Assembly (NCBI GenBank): GCA_965237725.1
Contig: OZ250151.1
Span: 3,534,001-3,598,000 of the forward strand
DNA length: 64,000 bases
Direction: 5' to 3'
Source: G965237725 sp965237725
Lineage (GTDB): Bacteria; Pseudomonadota; Gammaproteobacteria; Arenicellales; Poriferihabitantaceae
The notes under the pieces were generated by a model, which did no database searches, was not told where the DNA came from, and saw only the letters and a list, made by a program, of their open reading frames with translations. The position numbers and the translations under genes are program-made. Positions within the stretch are counted from its first letter, which is position 1. Every line of letters begins with the position of its first letter. This document shows positions 43,993 to 53,575 of the stretch, in pieces.

Positions 43993-45339
43993 GTGACCCA
44001 AAAACTTTTCATCAAAACCTTCGGCTGCCAGATGAACGAATACGATTCGTCGCGGATGGCTGATTTGCTTAATTCCAGCCATGGCTATAATCGGGTTGAT
44101 GATCCGGCTGAGGCGGATTTAGTATTGCTAAATACCTGTTCTGTAAGGGAAAAAGCTCAGGAAAAAGTGTTTTCACTGCTTGGTCGCTGGCGCGAAATTA
44201 AAGAAAAAAATAAAAACCTGGTGATTGGTGTTGGCGGATGCGTGGCCAGTCAGGAAGGTGAAATGATTCTTCAACGTGCGCCTTATGTCGATATCGTGTT
44301 TGGTCCCCAGACTTTGCACAGATTACCCGCACTGCTCAATCAGGTGATTGATAAACGCAAACAGGCGGTTGATATTTCATTTCCGGAAATTGAAAAATTT
44401 GACTGCCTGCCACCGCCCCGTGTTGAAGGGGTAAAAGCATTTGTGTCCATCATGGAAGGGTGTAGCAAATATTGCTCCTTCTGCGTCGTACCCTACACCC
44501 GCGGGACAGAATTTAGTCGGCCATTTGATGACGTCATCACCGAAATTGCTGGGCTGGCCGACCGGGGCGTACGGGAAATTACACTTCTCGGTCAGAACGT
44601 CAACGGCTATCGCGGACTGACCCACGATGGCAGAATTATGGAATTTGCTGAATTGCTTCACTTCGTTGCTGCGGTGGAGGGTGTTGATCGTCTTCGTTAC
44701 ACTACGTCCCATCCGATAGATTTCACCGATGAGCTAGTTGAAGCCCACCGCGATATCCCTGAGCTAGTGAGTCATCTTCATCTACCAGTACAAAGTGGAT
44801 CGGATCGTATTCTTGAATTGATGAAGCGGGGTTATAGCGCCGCAGATTATCTGCAATGGATCGAAAAATTAAAGCGGGCAAGACCCGGAATTTCGCTTTC
44901 CTCTGATTTTATTATTGGCTTTCCTGGTGAAAGTGACGCCGATTTTCAAAAAACTATGGACTTGATTGAGGCCGTAGAATTTGATCAGAGTTTTAGTTTT
45001 ATTTACAGCCCAAGGCCGGGCACCCCTGCAGCGGACCTTAATGATGACGTCAGCATGGATATTAAAAAGCAACGACTCTCAAATTTGCAATCTAAAATTT
45101 CAGGTAGTGCCATGGCATTTAGTGAGAGCATGGTTGGCAGTGAACAAATTGTGCTCGTGGAAGGTTGTTCGAGAAAATCGTCAGACCAAATGTCGGGCCG
45201 GACGGAAAACAATCGCGTGGTTAATTTCGATGGCGATGAATCCCTGGTTGGAAGTTTTGTAAGGGTAAAAATTACCGAAGCACTTCCAAATTCGTTGAGA
45301 GCGTCCCTGGTAGCCGAAAATCACAAACAGGTTGCCTGA
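43993..45339 (+). CDS. miaB: tRNA-2-methylthio-N6-dimethylallyladenosine synthase MiaB
   Basis: GTG 43993 gives the family-standard N-terminus MTQKLFIKTFGCQMNEYDS; a TTG at 43972 is an alternative. The three domains are clear: an N-terminal UPF0004 domain with three Cys (G-C-Q, N-T-C-S, G-G-C-V), the radical-SAM motif C-x-x-x-C-x-x-C (C-S-K-Y-C-S-F-C), and a TRAM domain at the end. It adds the methylthio group at A37 of tRNAs. First gene of the miaB-ybeZ-ybeY-lnt run. Confidence 0.95.
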   Translation: MTQKLFIKTFGCQMNEYDSSRMADLLNSSHGYNRVDDPAEADLVLLNTCSVREKAQEKVFSLLGRWREIKEKNKNLVIGVGGCVASQEGEMILQRAPYVDIVFGPQTLHRLPALLNQVIDKRKQAVDISFPEIEKFDCLPPPRVEGVKAFVSIMEGCSKYCSFCVVPYTRGTEFSRPFDDVITEIAGLADRGVREITLLGQNVNGYRGLTHDGRIMEFAELLHFVAAVEGVDRLRYTTSHPIDFTDELVEAHRDIPELVSHLHLPVQSGSDRILELMKRGYSAADYLQWIEKLKRARPGISLSSDFIIGFPGESDADFQKTMDLIEAVEFDQSFSFIYSPRPGTPAADLNDDVSMDIKKQRLSNLQSKISGSAMAFSESMVGSEQIVLVEGCSRKSSDQMSGRTENNRVVNFDGDESLVGSFVRVKITEALPNSLRASLVAENHKQVA

Positions 45340-45380
45340 TCCTCGATATCCGTTTTCACCCCTAAATCTGTTCCCAATCA

Positions 45381-46406
45381 TTGTCTAAATCTATTACCTT
45401 TGAGCTTCTCCCCGCAGAGAACGACCGACTTTCTGATTTATGCGGTCAGTTAAATTGCCATTTAAAACAGATTGAAAATCATCTTGAAGTCAGGATTATC
45501 AATCGCAGCAACAAGTTTAGTATCACCGGCGACGAATCAGATTCTCATCGAGCCGCATCAGTGGTCAAAAAACTATTCACCATGACCAAGCGCAAAAATC
45601 AGCTGCTTACCAATGGTGATGTTCATCAGGCATTATCGAGCACAGGGGATATGGCTGAAGATACTCCAATGGCCGAATCAGATGTCAAAAATAGTGGGAA
45701 TGCCTCGGAATCCGGCACGCCAAAGCCCGATGCTGACCAGGATGATGAAGAAGTCATTATTCGTCTTCGTAAAAATTTAATTCGCGGACACAATAAACGG
45801 CAAAGGGATTATTTGATTAACATCAGGGATAATGACATCAGTTTTGGAATTGGTCCTGCCGGTACGGGTAAAACTTATCTTGCCGTGGCCTGCGCGGTCA
45901 ATGCATTGGCTGAAAATTCCATTGAACGAATTTTGTTGGTACGACCTGCGGTGGAAGCGGGGGAGAAACTGGGATTTTTACCTGGTGATATAGGGCAGAA
46001 AATTGACCCCTATTTGCGACCGCTTTTTGATGCATTATATGAAATGCTCGGATTCGATCGGGTGGGAAAATTGATCTCTCGAGGAACTATCGAACTGGCA
46101 CCACTGGCTTATATGCGAGGTCGGACCCTGAACGAATCTTTTGTCATTCTCGACGAAGCTCAAAATACCACTGTGGAACAAATGAAAATGTTTTTAACCC
46201 GAATCGGCTTTGGATCCAAGGCCATTGTCACCGGCGACATCACCCAGGTTGATTTACCCAAGGGTCAGTTATCCGGCCTCAAACATTCCCAGCAAGTACT
46301 GGCGGATATAAAAGGTATTAGCTTTACCCTTTTCAAACCACAAGATGTGGTACGTCATCCATTGGTCCAACGGATTGTGGAAGCGTACGAAAACAATAGC
46401 GACTAA
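45381..46406 (+). CDS. ybeZ: PhoH-family ATPase YbeZ
   Basis: The 341-residue protein has a KH-like N-terminal region, a linker rich in acidic residues, and a PhoH ATPase domain with Walker A G-P-A-G-T-G-K-T (about 160-167), R-P-A-V-E-A-G-E-K-L-G-F-L-P-G-D and Walker B F-V-I-L-D-E-A-Q-N (about 255-263). YbeZ works with YbeY in rRNA maturation. The start is a TTG at 45381; no strong ribosome-binding site is seen. Confidence 0.93.
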   Translation: MSKSITFELLPAENDRLSDLCGQLNCHLKQIENHLEVRIINRSNKFSITGDESDSHRAASVVKKLFTMTKRKNQLLTNGDVHQALSSTGDMAEDTPMAESDVKNSGNASESGTPKPDADQDDEEVIIRLRKNLIRGHNKRQRDYLINIRDNDISFGIGPAGTGKTYLAVACAVNALAENSIERILLVRPAVEAGEKLGFLPGDIGQKIDPYLRPLFDALYEMLGFDRVGKLISRGTIELAPLAYMRGRTLNESFVILDEAQNTTVEQMKMFLTRIGFGSKAIVTGDITQVDLPKGQLSGLKHSQQVLADIKGISFTLFKPQDVVRHPLVQRIVEAYENNSD

Positions 46407-46421
46407 TACCTGTTTCAACCA

Positions 46422-46898
46422 GTGGCCATTGATTTACAACTAGCCAGTATGGATGATTCAAACATTCCTGGCCAGGAATCTTTCGAGCTATGGGTCGAAG
46501 AATCACTATTTGCCATTGGCAGAAGGCCTGAGGACCTAACTATTCGTCTGGTGGATGAGGAAGAAATCACCGATCTGAATTTTCGTTTCCGGAGCAAAAA
46601 TAAACCGACCAACGTGCTGGCATTTCCATTTGAGCCCATCGACGGCGTTGATTATCAATCCCTGGGAGATGTTGTTATCTGTGTTGGGGTGGTAAAAAAT
46701 CAGGCGGAGCAACAGGGGATCACATTCTTAAACCATTTATCCCATATGGTTATCCATGGTACGCTTCATCTTTGTGGCTATGATCATGTTTCTGATGATC
46801 AGGCTGTAATAATGGAGGCTGTAGAAAAAGGCATACTGGCAAAACTCGCATTGGTTAATCAGGAGAATACAGATTCGATTTTGCCAACTGCAACATAA
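46422..46898 (+). CDS. ybeY: Endoribonuclease YbeY
   Basis: The 158-residue protein begins at a GTG and has the UPF0054 zinc motif H-M-V-I-H-G-T-L-H-L-C-G-Y-D-H (three His). N-F-R-F-R-S-K-N-K-P-T-N-V-L-A-F-P-F-E is the other conserved block. YbeY is a single-strand-specific RNase for 16S rRNA 3' maturation and ribosome quality control. It follows ybeZ by 15 bases. Confidence 0.95.
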   Translation: MAIDLQLASMDDSNIPGQESFELWVEESLFAIGRRPEDLTIRLVDEEEITDLNFRFRSKNKPTNVLAFPFEPIDGVDYQSLGDVVICVGVVKNQAEQQGITFLNHLSHMVIHGTLHLCGYDHVSDDQAVIMEAVEKGILAKLALVNQENTDSILPTAT

Positions 46899-46925
46899 AA
46901 TCATAAATATAAAATCTACACCGTG

Positions 46926-48392
46926 ATGAAAACACTGTTCGCCCTGGGTGCAGGGGTTCTCAATACACTATCATTTGCGCCATTCAACTGGTGGCCTCTG
47001 GGCCTGTTAGGTTTCGCGGTATTGTTCTGGTTGTGGCGCGAGAGTAGTCGTAAAAGCGCGGCCTGGTATGGCTTTGTATTTGGCTTGGGTATGTTCGGAA
47101 TGGGCATTTCATGGATGTATATCAGTATCCATACCTTTGGTGGCATGCCGCCGGTTATTGCAGGAATCTGTATTGCCGTTTTGGTTGCATTCATGTCGAT
47201 TTATCCTTCACTGTGTGGATGGTTGCAAGGTTGTTTTTCGTCCTGGAATTCCATATCCCGATTTGGCCTGTTTATGCCAGGACTGTGGATATTACTGGAA
47301 TGGCTACGGGGCTGGCTGTTTTCAGGATTACCCTGGCTGTCAACCGGATATGCTTATCTTGACACGCCGCTTTCCAACTACGCCCCCATCGGTGGCGTAT
47401 ACCTGGTTGGTTTTATTGTGTTGACGACAATTGGTATCGGGGTGACCTTAATTCGACAAATCACTCGGACCAATTCTGTGTTTGCGAGTGTGATGGTCTT
47501 GATCTGGATTGCTGGATGGCAGTTAAATGAAACCGCCTGGACCCGGGCCGAGGGTGAGCCGATTTCGGTTGCCATCATTCAGAATGATGTACCGGTTTTT
47601 GAAAAATGGGATAAAGATCAGAATAATCGCATCGTTAGCGAATACATGACAAAGAGTCAGTCCCACCGCGATGTGGATCTGATTGTCTGGCCCGAGGCTG
47701 CAGTTCCGGACTATCTTGATAATGTTCCAAACGATTTTTGGCGTGATCTTGAAGCCCACCCGGCGGACTTCATATTTGGTGTTCTGCATCGAGACGAGGT
47801 AAATGGGGTAACCGAATATTATAATAGCGTGGCCGCAGTAACCCATCGAATCATGATTTACCGGAAACAACATCTGGTGCCATTTGGTGAGTATTTTCCG
47901 ATGCAAGGTTTACTCAGACCGCTAATAGACCTGTTGAATATTCCGATGTCTGATTTCACCGGCTGGAAGCAACCCCAGGCGCCCCTTATTGCTGCCGATA
48001 ATCGATTTGCGGTTTCAATCTGTTTTGAAGATGCCTTTCCACGGGAAGGGCGAAACCAGGTGGGACCCGCCGGCGCGCTATTAAATGTCAGCGAAGATGT
48101 TTGGTTTGGTGATTCATTTGCGCCCCACCAGCGATTGCAGATGGCACGATTCCGTTCCCGGGAAGGAGAACGGCCGATGATTCGTTCCTCAAATAATGGT
48201 TTGTCGTCCTTGATTAACTGGAAAGGTGGCATAGACATCTTTGCACCCCAATTTGTGAAACACATTGTTGTTGGAGAAATTCAGCCGAGATCTGGAGTGA
48301 CGCCTTACATTATGTTTGGGGAAAAACCGTTGCTTGCATTGGTCAGTATGTTGCTTGTTTTGGGGTTGTTGTTTGGGCGATCGAAGTCTTAA
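46926..48392 (+). CDS. lnt: Apolipoprotein N-acyltransferase Lnt
   Basis: The 488-residue protein has about six membrane helices in the first 200 residues, then a nitrilase-type domain. The Glu-Lys-Cys triad can be read in W-P-E-A-A-V (about 257-262), Y-R-K-Q-H-L-V-P-F-G-E-Y-F (about 318-330) and V-S-I-C-F-E-D-A-F (about 369-377). It adds the third acyl chain to lipoproteins. A GTG one codon upstream is possible. The usual corC/ybeX gene between ybeY and lnt is missing here. Confidence 0.95.
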   Translation: MKTLFALGAGVLNTLSFAPFNWWPLGLLGFAVLFWLWRESSRKSAAWYGFVFGLGMFGMGISWMYISIHTFGGMPPVIAGICIAVLVAFMSIYPSLCGWLQGCFSSWNSISRFGLFMPGLWILLEWLRGWLFSGLPWLSTGYAYLDTPLSNYAPIGGVYLVGFIVLTTIGIGVTLIRQITRTNSVFASVMVLIWIAGWQLNETAWTRAEGEPISVAIIQNDVPVFEKWDKDQNNRIVSEYMTKSQSHRDVDLIVWPEAAVPDYLDNVPNDFWRDLEAHPADFIFGVLHRDEVNGVTEYYNSVAAVTHRIMIYRKQHLVPFGEYFPMQGLLRPLIDLLNIPMSDFTGWKQPQAPLIAADNRFAVSICFEDAFPREGRNQVGPAGALLNVSEDVWFGDSFAPHQRLQMARFRSREGERPMIRSSNNGLSSLINWKGGIDIFAPQFVKHIVVGEIQPRSGVTPYIMFGEKPLLALVSMLLVLGLLFGRSKS

Positions 48393-48492
48393 CTATTCGT
48401 GAAAAACCGTTATCGATTTTATCCTCACCAAGTCAGCTGATACTTATTAGTGCTTAAATGGTATCATTGCCACCCAACCAGGGCCATGCCAC

Positions 48493-49929
48493 ATGCGTGT
48501 CCCAATTTTGAACCTGGATTCTCTTTCCAATCGGAAATCACCTCATTTGAAACCTACCCAATACTCGGCGACCGCACTTGGTGTTGATCGATCCGCAGTT
48601 AGTTACAATGCCATAAGTGTCATCGAAGGACTGCAATCCGCAGGTTTCGACGGTTATTTGGTAGGCGGTTGTGTTCGGGACTTATTGATGGGCAAGCTAC
48701 CCAAGGATTTTGATGTTACAACCAATGCTAGCCCGGAAGAAGTTCGAGGCCTGTTTAGCCGCTCCAGAATAATCGGTCGTCGATTTCGACTGGTTCATGT
48801 CACTTATGGGCGCGGTCGCGAAAGGGAAATTATAGAGGTAGCGACCTATAGAGCAAAACCAGACAGCGCCAATAAAAGTCGATTCAAGGGCAGTCCCAAG
48901 GCGAGCAAAAGCGGTCGAATTCTGGATGACAATGTCTACGGCACTATTGAAGCAGATGCTATTCGCAGGGACTTTACGATCAACGCGCTGTACTATGATC
49001 CGATAGCAGAAATTGTCGTGGATTTTGTCAACGGCATAGAAGATGCAAAATCCCGAACATTGAAAATTATTGGTGACGCCAACACTCGTTTCGCCGAAGA
49101 CCCGGTGCGGATGTTACGCGTCATTCGATTTCAGGGCAAGCTTGACCTCAATGTCGAGCCATCCATAACTGCAGCCATTGCGAGGTGCGGAAGGTTGCTT
49201 GAAGATGTGCCTGCTGCTCGGCTGTTTGATGAAGTATTAAAAATGTTCCACCATGCCGCTGCGGTTAAATCATGGAAGCTCTTAAGGCAAACATCACTGC
49301 TTGGATATTTGTTTGATCAGACATTGCAATCAATTGAGCATGATGATGGCGATAAATTCGAATCATTAATTATAAGTGCGTTAAACAATACCGATATCCG
49401 GGTGGGGCAGGGTAAGCCGGTAATAGCTGGTTATATGTTTGCTGTTTTGTTATGGGCACCATTTCTACAGGAATTAGCCCGACAAACAAAAGCAGGAGTG
49501 AACCGGAATGAGGCATTCTGGTCAGCGGGGGAGGTGGTGTTTAAACATCAAACCCAATCGGTTTCCATACCTTATCGGGTGCGTAGTCCCGCCAATGAAA
49601 TCTGGGAAATGCAAACTTTATTGGAAAATCGCAGGCCGAAACACATCAATCGGTTGCTGGAGAATCGACGGTTTCGGGCAGCATACGACTTTTTGCTGTT
49701 GCGCCAGGAAATTGGTGAAGTGGACAAAGCAATTACAGACTGGTGGACGACGATTCAGGAGTGTGGGTCTAATCAGCGCGGCAATATGATCGATGAGCTG
49801 AGAAAACACCCTAACTCCAGCCAGCCGGGCCAAAATCAAGGAGATAAAATTTTCCCATCAAAAAAGAAAAATAGAAGCCGTCAAAGTAAAAATAGAAGGC
49901 GATTTAATAAACCAAAAGATCAATCCTGA
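48493..49929 (+). CDS. pcnB: Poly(A) polymerase I
   Basis: The 478-residue protein has the class II nucleotidyltransferase core: G-G-C-V-R-D-L-L-M-G-K-L-P-K-D-F-D-V (about 58-75) with the two Asp ligands, I-I-G-R-R-F-R-L-V-H-V and R-R-D-F-T-I-N-A-L-Y-Y. The R-R-F-R-L-V-H-V form is typical of PcnB rather than CCA-adding enzymes. The C-terminal tail (from about 445) is strongly basic, as in E. coli PcnB. It polyadenylates RNA for decay. Followed by a yciO-like gene. Confidence 0.92.
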   Translation: MRVPILNLDSLSNRKSPHLKPTQYSATALGVDRSAVSYNAISVIEGLQSAGFDGYLVGGCVRDLLMGKLPKDFDVTTNASPEEVRGLFSRSRIIGRRFRLVHVTYGRGREREIIEVATYRAKPDSANKSRFKGSPKASKSGRILDDNVYGTIEADAIRRDFTINALYYDPIAEIVVDFVNGIEDAKSRTLKIIGDANTRFAEDPVRMLRVIRFQGKLDLNVEPSITAAIARCGRLLEDVPAARLFDEVLKMFHHAAAVKSWKLLRQTSLLGYLFDQTLQSIEHDDGDKFESLIISALNNTDIRVGQGKPVIAGYMFAVLLWAPFLQELARQTKAGVNRNEAFWSAGEVVFKHQTQSVSIPYRVRSPANEIWEMQTLLENRRPKHINRLLENRRFRAAYDFLLLRQEIGEVDKAITDWWTTIQECGSNQRGNMIDELRKHPNSSQPGQNQGDKIFPSKKKNRSRQSKNRRRFNKPKDQS

Positions 49930-49965
49930 AATTTGCCCAGAAAACTTCGAAATAAAATTTGGTAA

Positions 49966-50586
49966 ATGGCGCAATATTTCTCCATACACCCGGATAATCC
50001 CCAGGGCCGACTAATAAATCAAGCTGTGGAAATCATCCAACACGGTGGCGTGATTGCATATCCAACGGATTCCAGTTATGCGCTGGGTTGTGCGATTGGG
50101 GACAAACAGGCCATGACACGGATCAGGAAAATTCGTCAAGTTGGCGATGATCATAATTTCACGCTGATTTGTAGAGATTTGTCAGAATTAAGTTTATACG
50201 CGAAAGTAGACAATGATATTTACCGATTGTTGAAACGCTTTACTCCTGGGCCATATACATTTATTCTCGCCGCCACACGGGAGGTTCCGAGACGACTGCA
50301 AAACCCGAAAAGGCGTTCAATTGGATTGCGAGTCCCGGATTTTCCCACCGTTGGCATGTTGCTGGATCAACTTGAGGAGCCGTTAATGAGTTCGACATTG
50401 ATTCTGCCTGGACAGGCATATCCGATGAATGACCCTGAAGAGATTCGTGAAACACTCGAGCACGAGGTTGACCTGGTGATCGACGGCGGACCTTGTGGCC
50501 TGGAAGCCACATCGGTTGTGGATTTAATCGACGGCATTCCAAAAATTCTCAGAATTGGTAAAGGTGATGTGACGGCATTGGATTAA
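49966..50586 (+). CDS. yciO: YciO-like Sua5/TsaC family protein
   Basis: The 206-residue protein carries the Sua5/YrdC fold: G-G-V-I-A-Y-P-T-D-S-S-Y-A-L-G-C (about 27-42), the K-R-F-T-P-G-P-Y-T-F-I-L (about 90-101) region and R-R-S-I-G-L-R-V-P-D. This combination (P-T-D-S-S/T-Y-A-L-G) is closest to E. coli YciO. TsaC/Sua5 relatives make threonylcarbamoyl-AMP for tRNA t6A; YciO is thought to be less central. It lies 10 bases before trpS. Confidence 0.85.
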   Translation: MAQYFSIHPDNPQGRLINQAVEIIQHGGVIAYPTDSSYALGCAIGDKQAMTRIRKIRQVGDDHNFTLICRDLSELSLYAKVDNDIYRLLKRFTPGPYTFILAATREVPRRLQNPKRRSIGLRVPDFPTVGMLLDQLEEPLMSSTLILPGQAYPMNDPEEIRETLEHEVDLVIDGGPCGLEATSVVDLIDGIPKILRIGKGDVTALD

Positions 50587-50596
50587 AATAGACGAG

Positions 50597-51841
50597 ATGA
50601 AACAGACAGAATCTAAAAGCACCCCGAAAAATAATATCCAATCAAATAATCGGGTTTTATCTGGCATGCGGCCAACCGGTCGATTACACCTGGGACACTA
50701 CCATGGTGTATTGAAAAACTGGGTGCGCATGCAAAAAGATTATGAATGTTTTTATTTTGTTGCTGATTGGCATGCACTGACCACCCATTATGACGCGCCG
50801 GAGACCATGAATGAGCATGTCTGGGAGATGGTGATCGACTGGCTGGCAGCGGGTGTTGATCCCGAGCAAGCCACCCTGTTCATCCAGTCGCGGGTTCCTG
50901 AGCATGCGGAATTGCACCTGCTATTGTCCATGGTGACCCCCCTTGGTTGGCTGGAAAGGGTGCCGAGTTTTAAGGACCAGCAGAAAAATTTAAGGGAAAA
51001 AGATCTGGCAACCTATGGTTTTCTAGGCTATCCGCTTTTGCAATCTGCGGATATTTTGATTTATCGAGCAGCCCATGTCCCGGTTGGGGAGGACCAGGTT
51101 CCACATGTAGAGCTGACCCGGGAAATTGCTCGCCGGTTCAATTATTTTTTTGGCCGGGGTGCGGGTTTTGATCTTGCAGTTGAGCAGGGAATTAAACAAA
51201 TGGGCAAAAAAGCGGCAAAAACATTTAATCAGCTCAAGCAACAGTATTCAGAAAAAGGCGACCAGGGGGCGTTGCAACAGGGAATCGCCTTGATACAGGA
51301 TCAGCAAAACATCAATGCAGAGCAAAAACAGCTATTATTGGGCAGCCTCGAAGGCCGTGGTAAATCAATACTGCCTGAGCCTGAAGCGTTGTTAACCGAG
51401 GCGGCAAAAATGCCCGGACTGGATGGGCTAAAAATGTCCAAGTCCTATGATAATATTATCGCATTGCGAGATGATCCCAAACGTGTTGAGCAATCTATCC
51501 GGGTAATGCCAACCGATCCCGCCAGGGTGCGGTTGACCGACCCGGGAGATCCGGATAAGTGTCCGGTTTGGCAGTTACATATGGTGTACAGTGACAATGA
51601 AACCCAAGAATGGGCTTCAACGGGTTGCCGGGCGGCATCTTTTGGCTGTCTGGAGTGCAAGAAACCTTTAATCGAAAAAATACTTGAAGAGCAAGAAGAT
51701 ATTCGACAACGGGCCCAGCCTTATGAATCAAACCCGGAACGGGTCAGGGAAGTGATTGAATTAGGCAATCAAAGGGCTCGGGAAGTTGCATCTGAAACAA
51801 TGGCTATTGTCAGAGAAGTCGTGGGCACAGTGTATAAATGA
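50597..51841 (+). CDS. trpS: Tryptophanyl-tRNA synthetase
   Basis: The 414-residue protein has the class I signature H-L-G-H-Y-H-G (about 32-38, HIGH-type) and L-K-M-S-K-S-Y-D-N (KMSKS). Extra segments (Q-Q-N-I-N-A-E-Q-K-Q around residue 236) make it longer than the 334-residue E. coli enzyme, as in the longer proteobacterial TrpRS type. It charges tRNA-Trp. Its TGA overlaps the ATG of scpA (ATGA), so the two are translationally coupled. Confidence 0.95.
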   Translation: MKQTESKSTPKNNIQSNNRVLSGMRPTGRLHLGHYHGVLKNWVRMQKDYECFYFVADWHALTTHYDAPETMNEHVWEMVIDWLAAGVDPEQATLFIQSRVPEHAELHLLLSMVTPLGWLERVPSFKDQQKNLREKDLATYGFLGYPLLQSADILIYRAAHVPVGEDQVPHVELTREIARRFNYFFGRGAGFDLAVEQGIKQMGKKAAKTFNQLKQQYSEKGDQGALQQGIALIQDQQNINAEQKQLLLGSLEGRGKSILPEPEALLTEAAKMPGLDGLKMSKSYDNIIALRDDPKRVEQSIRVMPTDPARVRLTDPGDPDKCPVWQLHMVYSDNETQEWASTGCRAASFGCLECKKPLIEKILEEQEDIRQRAQPYESNPERVREVIELGNQRAREVASETMAIVREVVGTVYK

Positions 51842-52758
51842 GTGACCTGAAAGACTCACAAAATCAAACCCTGTCCGACCATGACAGCCCGGATGCAGGT
51901 CGCATTCCAAATAAACAGGTAAATCATCCCGCAAATCAGGACAGTATAGAAACTCCAACAGAAGTTCTGGTCAATGGAGAGGTCTTCGATAAATGGCCCC
52001 AGGATCTGTTTATCCCTCCCGATGCCCTGGAGATATTTCTTGAAACATTTCAGGGACCTTTAGACCTGTTGCTGTATTTGATCAGAAAACAGAATCTGGA
52101 TATTCTGGATATTCCGGTTGCAAAAATCACTCGGCAATATATGGACTATGTAGAGTTGATGCGAAAATTCCGCCTGGACCTGGCGGCGGAATATCTGCTT
52201 ATGGCAGCAATGCTCGCTGAAATAAAGTCCCGTATGTTGTTACCCCGACCTTCGAGCGACGACGGAGAGGAAGATATAGAGGACCCACGGGCTGCCCTGG
52301 TTCGTCGATTGCAGGAATACGAGCGGTTTAATCAGGCTGCAAAGGATATTGATGCAAAACCGCGACTCGAACGTGATCTTTATCTGGTCACCATGGATTT
52401 CGATGATCCAGCACCAGTGAAAGTTGCAGCCCGGGCTTCGTTAAACGACCTTGCTATGGCGTTTAGAAATATGCTGGATAGATCCGCACTGAACAAACAT
52501 TTTGCCATTAACAGGGAAGGACTAACAGTAAGAGAAAAAATGACCCATATTCTTGAGCGAATTCGTTCAACCCAATTCATAAGATTTGAAGAACTTTTTG
52601 ATGTGAATGAAGGCAAGCCCGGACTGGTTGTCAGTTTCATAGCAATACTGGAACTGGTTCGGGATGACATGTTGGTGGTTATACAAAATGAAGCATTTGC
52701 ACCCATTCGAATAAAAAGTGTAGAAGCCGGCCAGGAAGAATCTGACATTGAATCTTAA
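51838..52758 (+). CDS. scpA: Segregation and condensation protein ScpA
   Basis: The 306-residue protein has the ScpA kleisin start: F-Q-G-P-L-D-L-L-L-Y-L-I (about 71-82) and I-A-K/I-T-R-Q-Y-M-D-Y, then A-A-E-Y-L-L-M-A-A-M-L-A-E-I-K-S-R-M-L-L-P (about 116-136). An acidic linker and a winged-helix C-terminus follow. The first 60 residues are an extra, low-complexity N-terminal extension. It links SMC heads in chromosome condensation together with ScpB. Overlaps trpS by 4 bases; scpB follows after 58 bases. Confidence 0.93.
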   Translation: MSDLKDSQNQTLSDHDSPDAGRIPNKQVNHPANQDSIETPTEVLVNGEVFDKWPQDLFIPPDALEIFLETFQGPLDLLLYLIRKQNLDILDIPVAKITRQYMDYVELMRKFRLDLAAEYLLMAAMLAEIKSRMLLPRPSSDDGEEDIEDPRAALVRRLQEYERFNQAAKDIDAKPRLERDLYLVTMDFDDPAPVKVAARASLNDLAMAFRNMLDRSALNKHFAINREGLTVREKMTHILERIRSTQFIRFEELFDVNEGKPGLVVSFIAILELVRDDMLVVIQNEAFAPIRIKSVEAGQEESDIES

Positions 52759-52816
52759 TCAGAATCCAAAATAGAGCCGGAATTAGAACCAGGAGTAGAG
52801 CCAGAAGTAGAACGAA

Positions 52817-53575
52817 ATGAATAGTGAATTAAAAAATATTATCGAAGCGGTGATGATGACATCAGATGTGCCGTTGAATGTTGCAAAAATCCAGGCACTA
52901 TTCGAAAATGACTCAGCCCCTGAAGCTGATGAAGTCAAAGCGGCAATTGCCGAGCTTCAGGAAGATTGCAAGGATCGAAGTATTGAATTGCGTAAAATTG
53001 GCAGTGGTTATCGGTTTCAGACAAGAATTAAATACGCTGACTGGATTAGAAAACTCCAGGCTGGTCGCCCGCCACGATTGTCAAGGGCCCAGCTCGAAAC
53101 CCTCGCCATCATAGCTTATCGGCAACCGGTTACCCGTGGCGATATCGAAGAGATTCGCGGGGTTGGGGTAAGCGTGGAAGTCATACAGCGATTGCTGGAA
53201 CGCGAATGGATTAAACAAATCGGGGTGCGGGATACCCCTGGGCGTCCGGCGCTTTTTGGAACTACCCCGGAATTTCTATCCTATTTTAATCTGACTTCAT
53301 TAAATGAATTGCCAGCCTTAATGGAGCAACGGGAATTTGTGGAAATTTCCAGAGATCTGGATGTTCCACTTCCGCCCGAGGTGCTGTCTGCACTGGAAGG
53401 CAGAATCGGCGTTGAAGAAAACCAACGGGATGTATTCGAATTAAGTCTCGAGGCCAGTCAAAAACGGGTGTCCTCGGCGGTGGATCGTGAAGAAGAAATG
53501 ATCGAAACCCTGGAAGACCCAATCGATCCTAATGACCCTGAAGCGGAAGTTTTAGAGCCCGATGCCGAAACCTGA
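52817..53575 (+). CDS. scpB: Segregation and condensation protein ScpB
   Basis: The 252-residue protein has two winged-helix domains with the ScpB landmarks L-S-R-A-Q-L-E-T-L-A-I-I-A-Y-R-Q-P-V-T-R-G-D-I-E-E-I-R-G-V (about 89-117) and P-G-R-P-A-L-F-G-T-T (about 146-155). The C-terminal 70 residues are an acidic tail. It binds ScpA in the condensin complex. The stop overlaps the rluB start by one base. Confidence 0.93.
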   Translation: MNSELKNIIEAVMMTSDVPLNVAKIQALFENDSAPEADEVKAAIAELQEDCKDRSIELRKIGSGYRFQTRIKYADWIRKLQAGRPPRLSRAQLETLAIIAYRQPVTRGDIEEIRGVGVSVEVIQRLLEREWIKQIGVRDTPGRPALFGTTPEFLSYFNLTSLNELPALMEQREFVEISRDLDVPLPPEVLSALEGRIGVEENQRDVFELSLEASQKRVSSAVDREEEMIETLEDPIDPNDPEAEVLEPDAET

